DNA of 64,000 bases from Romanomermis culicivorax (lineage: Eukaryota; Nematoda; Enoplea; Mermithida; Mermithidae): positions 1,472,195 to 1,536,194 of the forward strand of contig CAWUHX010000047.1 of NCBI GenBank assembly GCA_963922205.1. The letters are read 5' to 3'. This document shows, one piece after another, positions 33,485 to 45,455 of this stretch (the stretch's first letter is position 1; every line of letters starts with the position of its first letter). A program made the translations under genes and the position numbers. The notes beneath the pieces were generated by a model. That model did not search any database. It saw only the letters and a list, made by a program, of their open reading frames with translations, and was not told the origin of the DNA.

Positions 33485-34168
33485 ATGGCAAATGATCAGA
33501 ATTTTTCATGCACAAGATGCGAGCGCATCTTTTCGAGTTTCAAAAGCCTTAAACTGCATATTTCAGACGTTCATAAATTGAAGCATTATTGTATACTTTC
33601 CAAGCAGTATTCTTAAATGGAATTGCATTATATCATCATAAATTGAAAGACCATGCGAGTAGTAGCTGTGACAAGGTTTTGAAACGAATTCAATGCGGAC
33701 AATGTGAAGAAAATTTTAGCAAATTGATTCATTTATGCAAACATCTGCATAGTCTGCATCATATTAGTATTAAAATCGAAAATTTTACGTTTCCCTCTGA
33801 AAAGATTTTCAATAAATGGAAGCTAGATGTTGAACGAAATGAAAATTTTACCTTTGTCAAGAATGGCATTTGTAAATCCAGCAAATTTATATCATATACT
33901 TTACTTTGCCATCATTATGGTTATTTTGTATCCAATGTAAAGACCGAAAAAGCTCCAAAGGCACTTGTTAAAAATAAGTTGAATTTCTATTGTTCAGCCT
34001 TTGCAACAATTAGATAATCATTAGAAAATGGCGAAATTAAAGTGCAATGTTGTTTAAATAATTATGGCCATGATCAGCTTTTATGTAGAACAAAAATTTC
34101 AGTGGCAACACATCGTGTGTATTTACAAGATCAACGATTAATTACATGGATTCTTGAAACATTACGAT
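33485..34168 (+). pseudogene. Zinc-finger / MULE-like transposase N-terminal fragment, broken
   Basis: Begins with ATG at 33485 after an acceptor-like TTTTTACCAG. One C2H2 finger (CTRC...HISDVH) is followed by a frame change at ~33600, a partial finger, and another (CGQCEENF...HLHSLHH). Then comes a 'FPSEKIFNKWKLDVER...FVKNGICKSSKFISYTLLCHH' region and, past an in-frame TAA at 34015, 'VQCCLNNYGHDQLLC', which resemble the zinc-chelating WRKY/GCM-like domain found ahead of MULE transposases. A strong donor (GTAAGT) follows at 34169, so it was once a spliced gene. No downstream transposase core is visible. Confidence 0.5.
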
Positions 34169-35599
34169 GTAAGTAGAATGCATAATGACATTTGACATTA
34201 TGAGAACAATGTCTTCAAGTTTTTATCTATAATATTCATCTAAAGTCGGTTTTTTTATTACAAAACTAACTCACATTATTCTTGAGTTCACAATATGTTC
34301 TCTACTAAGTTATTTACTTTTGATCAATGCAAGCAAACTTGTACCCAGGTATTTTTTTCAGGGGGCGAATTTCAACATTTTTTAAAATAGATGAAGTCGA
34401 CTTAGTGAGGTTGCACAGCTCTTGAATGTCATGCTGAGAGGTTCAGAATGGTGTGCCTAAAAGCCTCATGGTGGGGTTAAGAGTGGAGCTCTAGAATAAA
34501 TCAATATCTCCAAAAATAGATAAATAAAACAGATAATTTAGACTACTCGTGATCAAAATTTATTTTTGAATTGGTACTAACTAAGCTATGAAAAAAAATC
34601 ATCTATTCAAATTAAACAAAGTGGTTGTACGTATATCACCTATCATTACATTCTGATAATAAAGCTGCACACCATTTTTCCTCAAAGATTCTTTCCAGAT
34701 GAGAACCACACTCTTCATGTATTACTTTGAATTGCCAGAAGAAAGATCAACCAATGAATGAGTCAATATTTCATCTGCAGAAACAACAGATGAAATTGTC
34801 AAGGTTGTGGAAAAAATGGTGAAAATTTTAGGAACATGTAAGAGAAAATTTATTGATTAAACCAAGAGCTACACAAGTTGCATTGAGCAAATTGAATGAA
34901 GTCTATACAATAATTGCATTTTCCCATCATGAAAGTCCAACATCTCAGCCTTGTTATCCTGCTAATAAAGTTAGGAAATTCACTTGTTCCTCAATTCAGT
35001 AACTTAATTTTACCAAATTCAATTCTTATAACATTTTGTACCTGTGCAGAACTGTAGACAGCTGTGAAAAAGCTTTTTCAGAACTCAGACAAAAAATTGT
35101 GCTTTTTAAACACAGAAAAACAAAACTGTTGTGCCAACTTTAGCCTACTCCACCAAACATTTTGTTTGGCAGTTTTTTGCTTGTAGGAGCATACTTTTGC
35201 AAACATTAAGAGAAAAAACTTGACACATGCATTAATCCTATACTTTTTCAGAATTTGAAGCCCCAAAATAGATTCGGCAATAAATTGAAGTAATATCTTT
35301 GTTGAAAAATTAAAATATTTTTATCATTGTTTCCATAATGTGATTGTTTTTGTGCACAATGCAAGTTGTATTTTCGTTGAAAACAGTCATTTAATTTTAT
35401 AATTTGCTTATAATTATATTGAATTCATAAAGCCCATGGATAGAAGGCTCATTTATAGCCTTCCAGTCACCTTCATAACATTGTCATGATTAAATAAGTT
35501 TGACATTTTGTGCTTGAGGAACAACAGTTTACTGTATTGACGACTTTAAATTGTGACGCTCGCCAATTTTTTGACGGAAAATTTACGCAACTTTTGACC
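34169..35599. other. AT-rich stretch, nothing recognised
   Basis: No gene or clear element. Short fragments such as 'CEKAFSELRQKI' around 35055-35090 hint at a further decayed hAT C terminus, but this is too short to call. Confidence 0.4.
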
Positions 35600-35701
35600 C
35601 ATACATGTAATTGGCGAGGGGGAATTTTTGACTGTTTTCCTCCCCGCCCCCAAATTATGGTTTTACCCCACCCAACTGATCAGACCTCTTGTACATGTTT
35701 G
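35600..35701. mobile_element. Short CATACATGTAA-type MITE, 102 bp
   Basis: Starts CATACATGTAATTGGCGAGGGGG and ends TGTACATGTTTG. Flanks TTTTGACC and TTTCGACT match at 6 of 8. Internal CCCCGCCCCC tract as in larger copies. Confidence 0.6.
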
Positions 35702-35742
35702 TTTCGACTTAGTTTTCTTCAGTAGAAAGCAATTATAGGCAT

Positions 35743-36728
35743 CAGGGCCGTGCGCAAGATTTTTTTATGGGGGGGGGGCGGACTAGATTTTTTCACTGAA
35801 TAGCCCCAGGAAATGTTGATCTTACGCGGATATACTGTGTGCATCACCGTTTTTTTTCCTCGAAGATTTTTTCCACATGAGAACCGGACCCAAAATTTTT
35901 TTCATCATTTTCCAAAAATTTTCCACATTTTTAAAAACGCTTATAATGTGGCTATGGATGCTTTTTTATGCATTTTAGGGACATACCCAAGCATTTTGTT
36001 GTATTTGTAGTCAGGAACCTGCAAAAATGAGGAAAAAAATTGAGAAAATTCTGGTTGTGTTAGTCAAAATGAGCTCATGAAGAATATATTGGTGTTGTAT
36101 AGAATGGTCCGGCGCGTAGCTCCAGAAAAATTTTTTGATTTTCACTTTCTAAAACGCTGGAAAATGAACCTTCATAACGTTGGGAAATGAATTAAAATCA
36201 GACTGATGAAGCGTAATTTGCGTCCCATTGCGGCGCGAAGCGCCGGAAAAATTTTCTGGTTTTTGTATTCTAAAACGCTGAAAAATCTTTCCAACAGATA
36301 ATTCGTGAACAAATGTTTTGAAATCGCGTTCTAGAGTAATGTCTTCAATTTCCACCTTCAATAAACGCAAAAGTTCAGATTGCAAACGTTTGAAAAATTC
36401 CAATCATCGAGAGAAAAAATTGAGAGACCTGATGAAAAATCTCTATTTTCGGCGACATAATTGACTGTAAACGATTAGAAAATGAAACGAGCTAACTTGA
36501 TTGATAGAAACTGTTGAGCATTAATTAGTAAGTCGAAGTAGATATGCTAACGGCCGCGCCTGATAGAATATAGTTATAATTATACCCATGACCGGCGCCA
36601 AGCGCCGGAAAATTTTGAGATTTTGACCTTTTAAAGCCCACCAAAACGCATCTTTTCGGTTTAGAGTTACTGCCTCAATGGGGGGGGGGGCGGCCGCCCC
36701 CCCCCCGCCCCCCTTGCGCACGGCCCTG
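35743..36728. mobile_element. Non-autonomous hAT, 986 bp, CAGGGCCGTGCGCAAG ends
   Basis: Perfect 16-bp inverted ends CAGGGCCGTGCGCAAG and CTTGCGCACGGCCCTG. Perfect 8-bp TSD ATAGGCAT (35735-35742 and 36729-36736). Near each end lies a run of G or C (10 or more), and inside are three GGCGCGAAGCGCCGGAAA-type blocks. No transposase. A related, inverted, rearranged copy is at 63.2-63.9 kb. Confidence 0.93.
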
Positions 36729-36736
36729 ATAGGCAT

Positions 36737-37818
36737 TCTTAATTGGTATTACTGCGTTTGGCTCAGACCCATCTTATAATTATACATGCACATAGGGTGG
36801 TTAGGAGGGGTAAACCCCCATACCTGAGACCCTGGCCACCCCCCCTGCCCAAAAAAAGTTGTCAAAACACCCCACCCTGAACTTTTTCAAGACAGCTCTT
36901 TCATAATTTTTGTGCATATTTTATATGAAAAACAAGCTTGTAGAACTTTTTTTGTTTTTTTTTTGCTCACCCACCCCCTACCCTCCTGGGAAAAAGGTCC
37001 ATGAACCCTCCCCCCTGGAAAATTCTTGCCGTGCATGTCTGCTTATAACATTAGACACACTTGAGCATAGTGGGTTATTGTAATGGGAAGAGGATTAACA
37101 GGGTAGGCCTTAGGATTAGGCTTATTCTTAGGTGAAGGGGCATAAGCCTAAATGTCAAAGTCTAAGCTGAAGAATAAGCCTTATCCTGAGCCTAAGAATA
37201 AACAGCCGGAATGTGGAATGTGGGTAGAGAACTAGAATGGAAGTAGGGTTGATTATTATATCTAAATTGATCGTAGATAACTAGAAATGCAAAATCAAGC
37301 TGATGAGTGCCAGTTTGGCAATGCTGAAAAAAAAATTCGAAGTGAATAACTTATAAGAAACAAGAAATCTGAATTGGGATGACAGTTTCCATCTGGGAAA
37401 TGTACAGTAATTACACATTCACATGCATTATAGTGAAAAGTGCAAGAAGGGCGTGAGCAAAGCCCAGTAAGTGTGCACTGGACGTCCGCCCTGCAAACAA
37501 TTGGCAGGAAGCCAATTCAGTCATAAATTGCCAAATTTGCTTCAAGCAATTAGCCAGCTGTCGATATTTGAAAATTCTGTTTACACTCTGAAATCTGCAG
37601 CCAGGAAAAAAGTTCTCTGGATGGTTTTGGGTGGGTCACTCCTAATGCTGTAAGACATTCCTCTTGCCAATTTTTTCAACTAGGTAAGTAAGCATAGAAA
37701 ACTATTGTTTTACCTTGATACCTTTACCGTATATTGTAATGCAGAAGTGTTGCCAACCAGTGATGCCAGGTTTAGGTTCTTTTACCTAAATCTAGGGTTT
37801 TTAATTTTTAGGGTGAAT
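36737..37818. other. Intergenic with C-rich and TTAGGC-rich patches
   Basis: 36790-37020 carries CCACCCCCCCTGCCC and CCCACCCCCTACCC tracts bounded by CATGCAC and GTGCATG, perhaps another small MITE without a clear TSD. 37100-37200 contains inverted copies of TTAGGCTTATTCTTAGG. No genes. Confidence 0.45.
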
Positions 37819-38019
37819 CATACCTGTACTTGGGGGGGGTTGGGGGGGGGACCGCCCCCCCACTCGGCCAACCCAGTACCCAAAATCATTTACCCCCTCC
37901 CCCAGTTGGGAAAAAATTTAAAAAATTTGCCAAAAAGTGTATGTTTTTTGGCCTTTTTTGGGAAAAATTTCGACTTTTTCCTACCCCCCCCCCAACTGGT
38001 CGGATGTCTTATAGGTATG
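37819..38019 (+). mobile_element. CATACCTGTA-family MITE, 201 bp, perfect 8-bp TSD
   Basis: Starts CATACCTGTACTTGGGGGGGG and ends TCTTATAGGTATG. Perfect TSD GGGTGAAT (37811-37818 and 38020-38027). Nearly all information-rich sequence is G- or C-homopolymer; the middle is AAAAATTTGCCAAAAAGTGT. Confidence 0.93.
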
Positions 38020-38483
38020 GGGTGAATTTAGGGTTATTTTTAAGGTTTTTGACTATTTTCAGTTTTTAGGGTTTCATTTGATTTAGTTGAGCTCAAGCTA
38101 AATTAATCTTTACTGTATTCTTGCAAAAACAAGATTGAAAATTATAAAACTATGTATTAGACTGTTGAAGAAAATTTTCATTCAATGTTCATGAAACATT
38201 TTATAACCTTTCACACACATCATGAACATCAGCACATGCCGATAAATCATATTGTTCATCAAGTCACCCTAACAAAGTCAACTGTATTCTGTAACACATT
38301 GGTTTTCACAAGCATAACATTTTTCTGTTTCTTTGGATAATATATTGCTCAATTTAGTGTGTTTGTGTGCAGTTTAGAGCACTTGTAAATTTTTTTATAT
38401 CAGTTGAAATCAAGAAATAACTGTATAAAAGAAAAAGTAAAAATAAAATCCGATTGTGACTTGTTTAAGTTAGATAAATAATA
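38020..38483. other. AT-rich spacer
   Basis: No gene or repeat recognised. Confidence 0.4.
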
Positions 38484-38495
38484 CGTACATCCAGG

Positions 38496-38721
38496 CATAC
38501 CTGTAATACCTCCGACCAGTTGGGGGGGGGGGGTAAATCCGAAATTTTGGGGGGGGGGGTAGGAAATAGTCGAAATTTTTCCCAAAAAGGCCAAAAAACA
38601 TACACTTTTTGGCAAATTTTTTTAATTTTTTCCCAACTGGAGGGGGGGTTGGGGGGGGAATGATTTTGGGTACAGGGTTGGCCGATTTGGGGGGGGGGGG
38701 TCCCCCCCAACTACAGGTATG
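38496..38721 (-). mobile_element. CATACCTGTA-family MITE, 226 bp, perfect 8-bp TSD
   Basis: Inverted relative to 37819-38019. Perfect TSD CATCCAGG (38488-38495 and 38722-38729). The target is the first bases of another MITE (38726-38908), so this insertion is the younger of the two. It has runs of 9-12 G. Confidence 0.93.
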
Positions 38722-38725
38722 CATC

Positions 38726-38908
38726 CAGGGTTTTTTCCGCATTGGTCGTTCTGCATCTTGTGCAAATCGGCCAGAAAAATTTCTGCATCTGGTTTGTACA
38801 ATTAAAGTCACTAAATACATTGAAAAGTTTCCATTCCGTGTGGGAAACTCTCCAAAAATTTTTACCGAGACCCCAAAAAAATCTGCATTGTGCGGAAAAA
38901 AATCCCTG
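38726..38908. mobile_element. CAGGGTTTTTTCC-family MITE
   Basis: Ends CAGGGTTTTTTCCGCA and TGCGGAAAAAAATCCCTG. Before the neighbouring MITE inserted, its left flank would have been CGTACATC; the right flank is CATGCATC (6 of 8). A second copy is at 60192-60369. Confidence 0.8.
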
Positions 38909-39046
38909 CATGCATCTACTACACAACACTGAAAAGCAGTCAGGGACCCAGGGTGCAGGTTTTGCCAGATATTCACAACTAAATGCTTGAAACTTCCTGA
39001 AATTCTAATACGGTATTACTGCAGCTGGTGCAAACTATCCTATAGC

Positions 39047-39271
39047 CACTGTTTTTTTTCCACGAAGTGTTTTCCACAAATGTAAAGGGGTCAAATTTTT
39101 TTCCAGTGGAAAATTTGGACCTCCTAAAATGCATTTTGGTGCATGCACCAAAATGCATCTTTTCAATATGAAAACTCCAAATTTTTCTTCCACATTTGTG
39201 GAAAGACCTCAAAAATTTTTTCCACATTCCAGATTTTTTTTCCACATAGCAAATGTGGAAAAAAAACAGTG
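39047..39271. mobile_element. CACTGTTTTTTTTCCAC MITE, 225 bp, perfect 8-bp TSD
   Basis: Ends CACTGTTTTTTTTCCAC and GTGGAAAAAAAACAGTG. Perfect TSD CCTATAGC (39039-39046 and 39272-39279). The interior contains TTCCACA-type repeats and is mostly self-complementary. Confidence 0.93.
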
Positions 39272-39280
39272 CCTATAGCG

Positions 39281-39600
39281 TTATGATGATGAGTGTATAT
39301 ACAGTATATGTGTCAGATTATTGACTACTGTAGCAACAAGATCAACTTGCTTTTCAAATTTCAAAACAGCTACAAAGAGGAAAACGCATTAAACGGCAGA
39401 GACACCACCTTGGGAGGCTTGGGCACGCCCACGACCCACGGGAAGTCAAGGGGTAAGGCGCCGCACAATTTCTTGCAAAATGCGCTGTTTCTTGGAATCT
39501 TTTCAACAATTTGATTAAAATATTGACTACTAAAATGAGCATTAAGTGCGACACATTGTGAGAGGCCAGGCCACATGCCCTGTGGGAGGTCAAGGTGTTG
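39281..39600 (-). repeat. Inverted copy of the 58.2-58.8 kb repeat
   Basis: GATTATTGACTACTGTAGC and the following GGTAAGGCGCC / GCGCTGTTTCTTGG / ATTTTAATCAAATTG-type blocks are the reverse complement of 58490-58815. The repeat therefore brackets both the Polinton and the foldback element. Confidence 0.85.
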
Positions 39601-39918
39601 AAATGAGACTTGAGTTGAGTTAGAGAAATATAATAAATAGATTAGAATCCAAAGTAGTAGACCTAATCAGTCACTCGCTAATTCACCTAATCAGGCAGAA
39701 ACACTATGTAGAATAAGTCTGCAACAGTTTGGTCAGTCTCAAGTTCAACAAAAGATCATCTGCTTTAGTTCCAAGGAACTGCAGAAGATCAATTACTCTC
39801 TCAGCTCAAGTAACTTCACACCAAGGACAAACCTAGCAGTCAGGCCGAGAACTGAGTTGCAAATGTAGACTTTTGCACGCTGGGTGGCTCTCCAGAGATC
39901 GGGGGTCTAACCTGCATT
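39601..39918. other. Left target flank of the Polinton
   Basis: No gene. Ends with the target duplication TGCATT at 39913-39918. It may be part of an older repeat that resumes at 55939. Confidence 0.5.
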
Positions 39919-40600
39919 AGTAGTAAGGCCAGCCCGTATAGGTCATATGGTTAAGGATACCCCTATCTTTTAGGTATGACCTATAATTTGCCATTTTTGA
40001 CCGATTTATAGGTCATATGGTAAGCATATACAGTCGATTTTTTTGCCGATTTATAGGTCATATGGTTAAGCATACAGGTTCTAGAGTAACCGTAATAGTG
40101 TAATTAGGGTAATATTTCGATTATGTTAATAGTGGAATTAGGGTAATAGGTGTGTTACTGTAGGTGGAAAAGGAAAATTGATGATGAACGGAAAATGGAA
40201 AAAGGAAAACTTAAGTGAACAAAAAATGGAAAAGAAATAAAAAGAGATCTTGTATAAAAACAGCTTCCCCCGTGGGCAGAGGGAGTCTTTCAAAACTTTG
40301 CGCCCCTGGACTCCCTTTGACAAAAGGGCGCCACCTGCAGGCGTAAATATGTTTGGAGGTCCCATTCCTGAACCATCGTTCAAGTCAATAAATGTCAGAA
40401 TGTCAACAAATCCTTTTATAAAAATGACCAGAGCAAGCTGGCCATAAAAAGCATGTAGACAAATAAGGTCTTTTATAGAAAAATGACCAGAACGAGCTGA
40501 TCGTAAGAAGCATTTAGAAAATTTGGAGAGTTGAAAAATCTTTACAGATCAAAAAGAGAAAATTTTTAATTCGATGCAGCATTCTAGTTTATTGTAAAAA
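39919..40600. repeat. Left terminal inverted repeat of the Polinton
   Basis: Matches the reverse complement of 55182-55932, including CTTTGACAAAAGGGCGCCACCTG and AGCATTCTAGTTTATT. It is about 70 bases shorter than the right copy because of indels. Its inner edge coincides with the DNA polymerase stop codon (40601-40603). TAGGTCATATGGTTAAG is repeated three times at 39940-40070. Confidence 0.9.
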
Positions 40601-43600
40601 TCATTTAGTCCAACCATAAGGAAATGTACAAAATATTACGTTTACAAATACGTTTATCATGACCTCGAAATTTTTTCAAAGTTTTACAAGTAACAACTTC
40701 ACGATCTTGCTGATGCTCTATACAAAGAGTATGTACATTTACTTCTTCTTTTCCATTGTTTTTTACAAAGGCAAAAACCATTCGACGAAGCAAATAAAAA
40801 TTAACTTTTTTCATAGTATCTGATGACAAAGTGATACCGCCGACTTTGATTACGTGACGGTATTGGTCTGTAAATGGACTGTACAACCTGTAAGCCTAAT
40901 TTTTAGGACCTCCACTGACAAATTCGGTAATGTAAGATCCAGAACCATATTCATGTAACTCGTCAGTCATTTCACCAAGGCACCAACTAGTGGGTACCTG
41001 ATATTGTTGTTTGTCAACTGTTGACAGGTAAATAATACTGTCCATGTCAAAATACAATACTCGACTTTTTAATCGCTCAATGTAAGAATATAACTTTAGT
41101 CGAGCTTGAGCTGTTGTATAAGCTGCAATAACAGCCTTAGTATTCCCCATGACTTCAGCAAAATCATCATGTTGACAATATGTTGTTGACACCAATTGTT
41201 CGTTGATTAGTCTAACATTCTTAATAATGTTGGCCACATTCATCACAAGTTCAAAATATTCTTTGTTGCATTGTGGATAACAGTCTTATCCATATTGTTT
41301 CATTGACCAAACTAAAAACATAAAAATAATTAAATAAAATACAAAAACTATGCAAAATTACATTTCCCCAGAAAGAATTTAGCATTAATTTCGCCAAAGC
41401 CCTCTTTCCAGGATTTTTTAAAAGGATCCAATGAAATATTCTCATGATTATAGACCTCCATCTCATATTCATGTTTTTGCTCAGTTGTCTGAGCTTTAGC
41501 AGGGTAACCTCCACTCTCCTATAAAAATTACAATCAAATTCTGTCACATTTACATAATAATATAAAACTTACTAGTTTCATTTTCATTAAGGTGTTGACG
41601 TATTGAGTGAATAAACCACCAGTGGGGTTTCTGGTTGAATGATATTGCTCAATATTATCATAATGCCAAACCTCAAAAATTTTGAGGATCTGAAACAAAA
41701 ATAATATACATAGGAAAAGTGAACCATTGCAGTAACAATATACCTTATATCCCTTCTCTAAGGCTTTGTATAATTCTATTGTAACCCATGTACCATCTAA
41801 TGCTCTGTCTTGGTCGTTATGGTTGCATGTGGTCTTTTGTGAATCATGCGTGCGAGTTTTGCATAAAGGAAACAATAATTTACCACCATGTCGATACTGT
41901 AGAACAGGATGTAAGAGTTTGGGGGGGGTGGTAAAACCGTACACTTTATTAACCCCTCATAAGGTTGGGAAGTTGAGCTGACCTCTTCAAAATCTTCAGT
42001 AAAGATTTTTGGATGGCCTGTAGGGTATTTCCCATATTTGTTGACAAATGGGTATAAGCTGCACACATCTACATAATTGATCTTTTCTGCAGGTGTTCCA
42101 TCTTCATTGCACTTAATTTTGTGATACAATTTCACAGCATTAGTGGGACCGCGGAAGAAAGCTAAAACAAGAAAACTTTTGACAAAATGGAAAAGAACAA
42201 TTCAAGATTTTACCTTCTCGAGGATTTATTGGTTCGCGTATTTCGACTGTATCAAAAAATGTTTTCATTTCATGATCTGAGTGAAGTTGTTGTAAGAGTT
42301 CGCATTCCCACATTTCAACTACGCTATAACCGAGTGATTGAAGTTCTATAGCCCAATTAAATTTGCATTCATATGCATCAACTGCTTTTGTATCATTATC
42401 AGCTGTTAATTGATGTCTATTTTTCATACATTGGGGCAACCATGCCAATAACAACCGTAAAATTCATAAATTGTGGTCCCTTAATGAACAAACAAACATA
42501 TAGATATTAAAATTTTAAAAATTTAAACAAAATTACCTGATAAACCATCAACCCTGTATTTTCAAATTTGAACTTCACCAGCGTTAAGTTTATGTCGAAT
42601 ATACAGTTTTTCATTTTTATAGGATAACCATTTCATCCATTTTAAGGCTATAACAGACTGTCTCTCTTCTTTACCATAACCTTTGTAGGGTATTACACCA
42701 ATACTATTTGGCTTCAAAAATAAAGGTCGGAAAACTAAGTTGCAAGCACTAGCAATGGTTATTGAATTTTCAAAAGGATCAACATTGGTTTCTTCCATAA
42801 AAATATCGCGAAATTTCATGCAACATTGTTGTAAAACTTGCACATCGCTATGACAGTAGTCAAGTAACTCATTATCAAAATTAAATTGACATCCCTTAAC
42901 AATGACACATTTAAATGCAAAACTTAATACTTTTGCAAACTTACTGCTTCAAGCTTTCCATTATACCACTCCAGAAATGTGGCAGGAGCCGCAGGTTTCA
43001 TAGCATTGTAACTGTACATGTCCGGTGAAGAATATGGGCCAATATATCCGTAATTTTCTTTTCTATTAAAGAAATGCGGGAAATATCCTTTACATATTTC
43101 ACTTATTCCAATTGTTTTCGGTAGAGCCGCTAAAGGCATTGGAAGAAAGTTCAGAGAATCAATAATTTTTATTGATCCTACTTTGATACACATCAAATCT
43201 AAACCTAGAATAAATAGATGAAAATGATAAAACTATAAACAATTTACTAATTCACCCTTATTAATGATATGTAGTTTATGATGTCCATTAGGATACAAAA
43301 ACTGCATTATAAATTGTCCATCGAATCCTCGAGAATTATGTGCTATTGTTGTAATGTTTTTCATGCGTTTTGCAAAAAGGTATTTGCAGAAATCATTTAG
43401 ACATGTAAAGCCTTTGAATATACACTCGTGCTGACCACATGTATCGCAGCAAAAATTTCCCTCGCTTTGATGACACTGATCACATACAGTATGGACAACA
43501 CATAAATTTGGTTCATGTTCAAACACATCCCCTAATTTGGTTTGTCGTAGAATTTTTTCCTGCGTAGTCTCAAAATCATAAAAAACAAATTTTTGATTAA

Positions 43601-45455
43601 CAGGACACTTATCCATAATTCCTGTTTCATTATCAACTAGACACTCATCCTCATCGACATTTGTTTCAAATATATCTTCTTCCTCTTCAATTTGTTCACT
43701 ACCAACAGGTTGCATAAAACATAAATGTCCTAAAAATTAAAAATTTTCATATAAAATAAAATAAAATAAAATAATTATATTGTATCTAATACCTTTTTTA
43801 GGTACACTCTTATTGCATGTTTTGCATTCAAAATAACTGCAATTATGAGGTTTAGAATGTGCTCGTCGAATCAGTGTATCACATTGCTTGCGCACTTTGA
43901 AATGGTCGCAAATAGATACCCTAGTTTTTTGACATTTTGATTGACTTCTTTGAGTAAAAACAAACTTGTGTCGAGCAAAACACTCCTCATTTTTAAAATA
44001 TCGCAGACAATCTTTGCATTTTTGAGCATTAAATTGATTACATGGGGGTGTATTGTAACACAGAGGACAAACGTTTCTGCATCTTTGTTCCATTTTGTTA
44101 TTGTAGGCCAGATTGCAATGAGGACAAAAGTAGCTGCGGTCAAAAAATCCAGGCATCTCTGTAATGACAGAGTAATGGTTATCATGGTGGTAAATATTCA
44201 AAACATGCATTGCTTCAGGTCCTTAAGACTCTAAATATGTACACAATAACAGAAAAATAAAAAACTCTAACCTCTAAATATTAAATCTTCAAAGTGTTCT
44301 TTGCTAAAAACTTTGATTTGATAATTGGAATAAAACAGCTTGCAGTTGTTCCCACTGATGAAAACTGCAAGCTCCTTCATGATTAGCTAATCCTGCTAAG
44401 GTCATCAGTTCTTTAGCAACCTTTGTTTGCAGCAGATGTGACTTGTCAGACTTTCGAAAACTTTCCCATTTGTGCTCAGCATTCCTATCTTTTTTATGAA
44501 TGTAAGCTCTAGCAACAACTAGAGCTCTAACAAAACATAAATCATCCGTATTGTTGATTTGAATAATACAGCATTTATCTTTTAGAAAATCATTATGTTT
44601 TAAATATTGATGAGCATTGTGAATACCTTAAATTAAAATAAATAAATAAATAAAAATAAAATGTTACATAAGTAATTTTAATTAGCTTACCACTACCCTC
44701 AGGTGGTGTTACAACAATCGTACAAATTGTAGATTGACGACTATCAATTTGTATTTGCTCATTTGATTGAAGAACAGCATTAAGAGTGTTTACAATCAAA
44801 TCTCCAGTTAAAGCATGTTTCGGTCTAAAAGGTATCAAAACACGACCTTTCGTCAAATCTGGATGGTCAAAGGAAAACCCTATAAACGCATTATCAGTGA
44901 CATTCTCAGAAATTCGCTCTACTATACGTTGAAACGTTGGCACTATTTGAGCATTTAAATCATCCATATGTTCAGTATTACGAAAGTTCACAGAGTACTC
45001 GCACCTTCGGTATTAAAACGCCTAATATTTAGGGTACTGAGTTGACCTAGTTCGAAAAAATCATTCGCAACAAAAGATGCATTCGTTACACCTCCATTAC
45101 CCCCAACACCACCACCACTGCCACCAATTTGAGCTGCTTCATAAATTTCTTCCACATCAGAACTGTAAGGCGTATAACTTTTGTATTGATCATCTTCATC
45201 ATCATCATAATCTAAAACAGTTCCTTCTTCTTCTTCTTCTTCCAAAATATTATTATTAGCAAGTGTTTCTTCTTCTTCTTTCTCAGAGGTAATATTCTCT
45301 GAAGACTCATTCACGAGCGTTTTATCATCTTCATCAGAAGTAATATCTCCTAAAATTTCCATAGGCATGTCATCTTCATCCGAAGTAATATCTTCTAAAA
45401 TTTCTATAGGCATGTCGTCTTCATCCGAAGTAATATCCTCGTAAATAGGTTTCAT
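40601..45455 (-). pseudogene. polB: Protein-primed family B DNA polymerase of the Polinton, interrupted
   Basis: About 11 exons run leftward from an acidic N terminus (45455-~45000, D/E-rich with three SDEDD repeats). In order: an N-terminal Polinton domain (44991-44691); Cys-rich zinc-binding exons (44626-44272, 44221-43793); exonuclease motifs DFET and NSRGFD (43729-43256); exon 43204-42945; exonuclease YCHSD (42894-42537); HGC/EFYGCYWHGC (42479-42214); polymerase motif A DVCSLYP (42161-41744); exon 41689-41573; motif B LMLNSFWG (~41360); motif C YFDMDS (~41045); and the C terminus to 40601. Breaks: frame changes near 45008, 44331, 42434, 41925 (C8), 41416 (A6), 41261 and 40625; stops at 42562-42564, 41300-41302 and 40896-40898. 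Several breaks are at homopolymers. As written it cannot make an intact polymerase. Confidence 0.9.

Noticed and set aside
37705..38976. Proline/glycine-rich frames of 80-170 codons on both strands
   Set aside because: They arise from G and C homopolymers of the MITEs.
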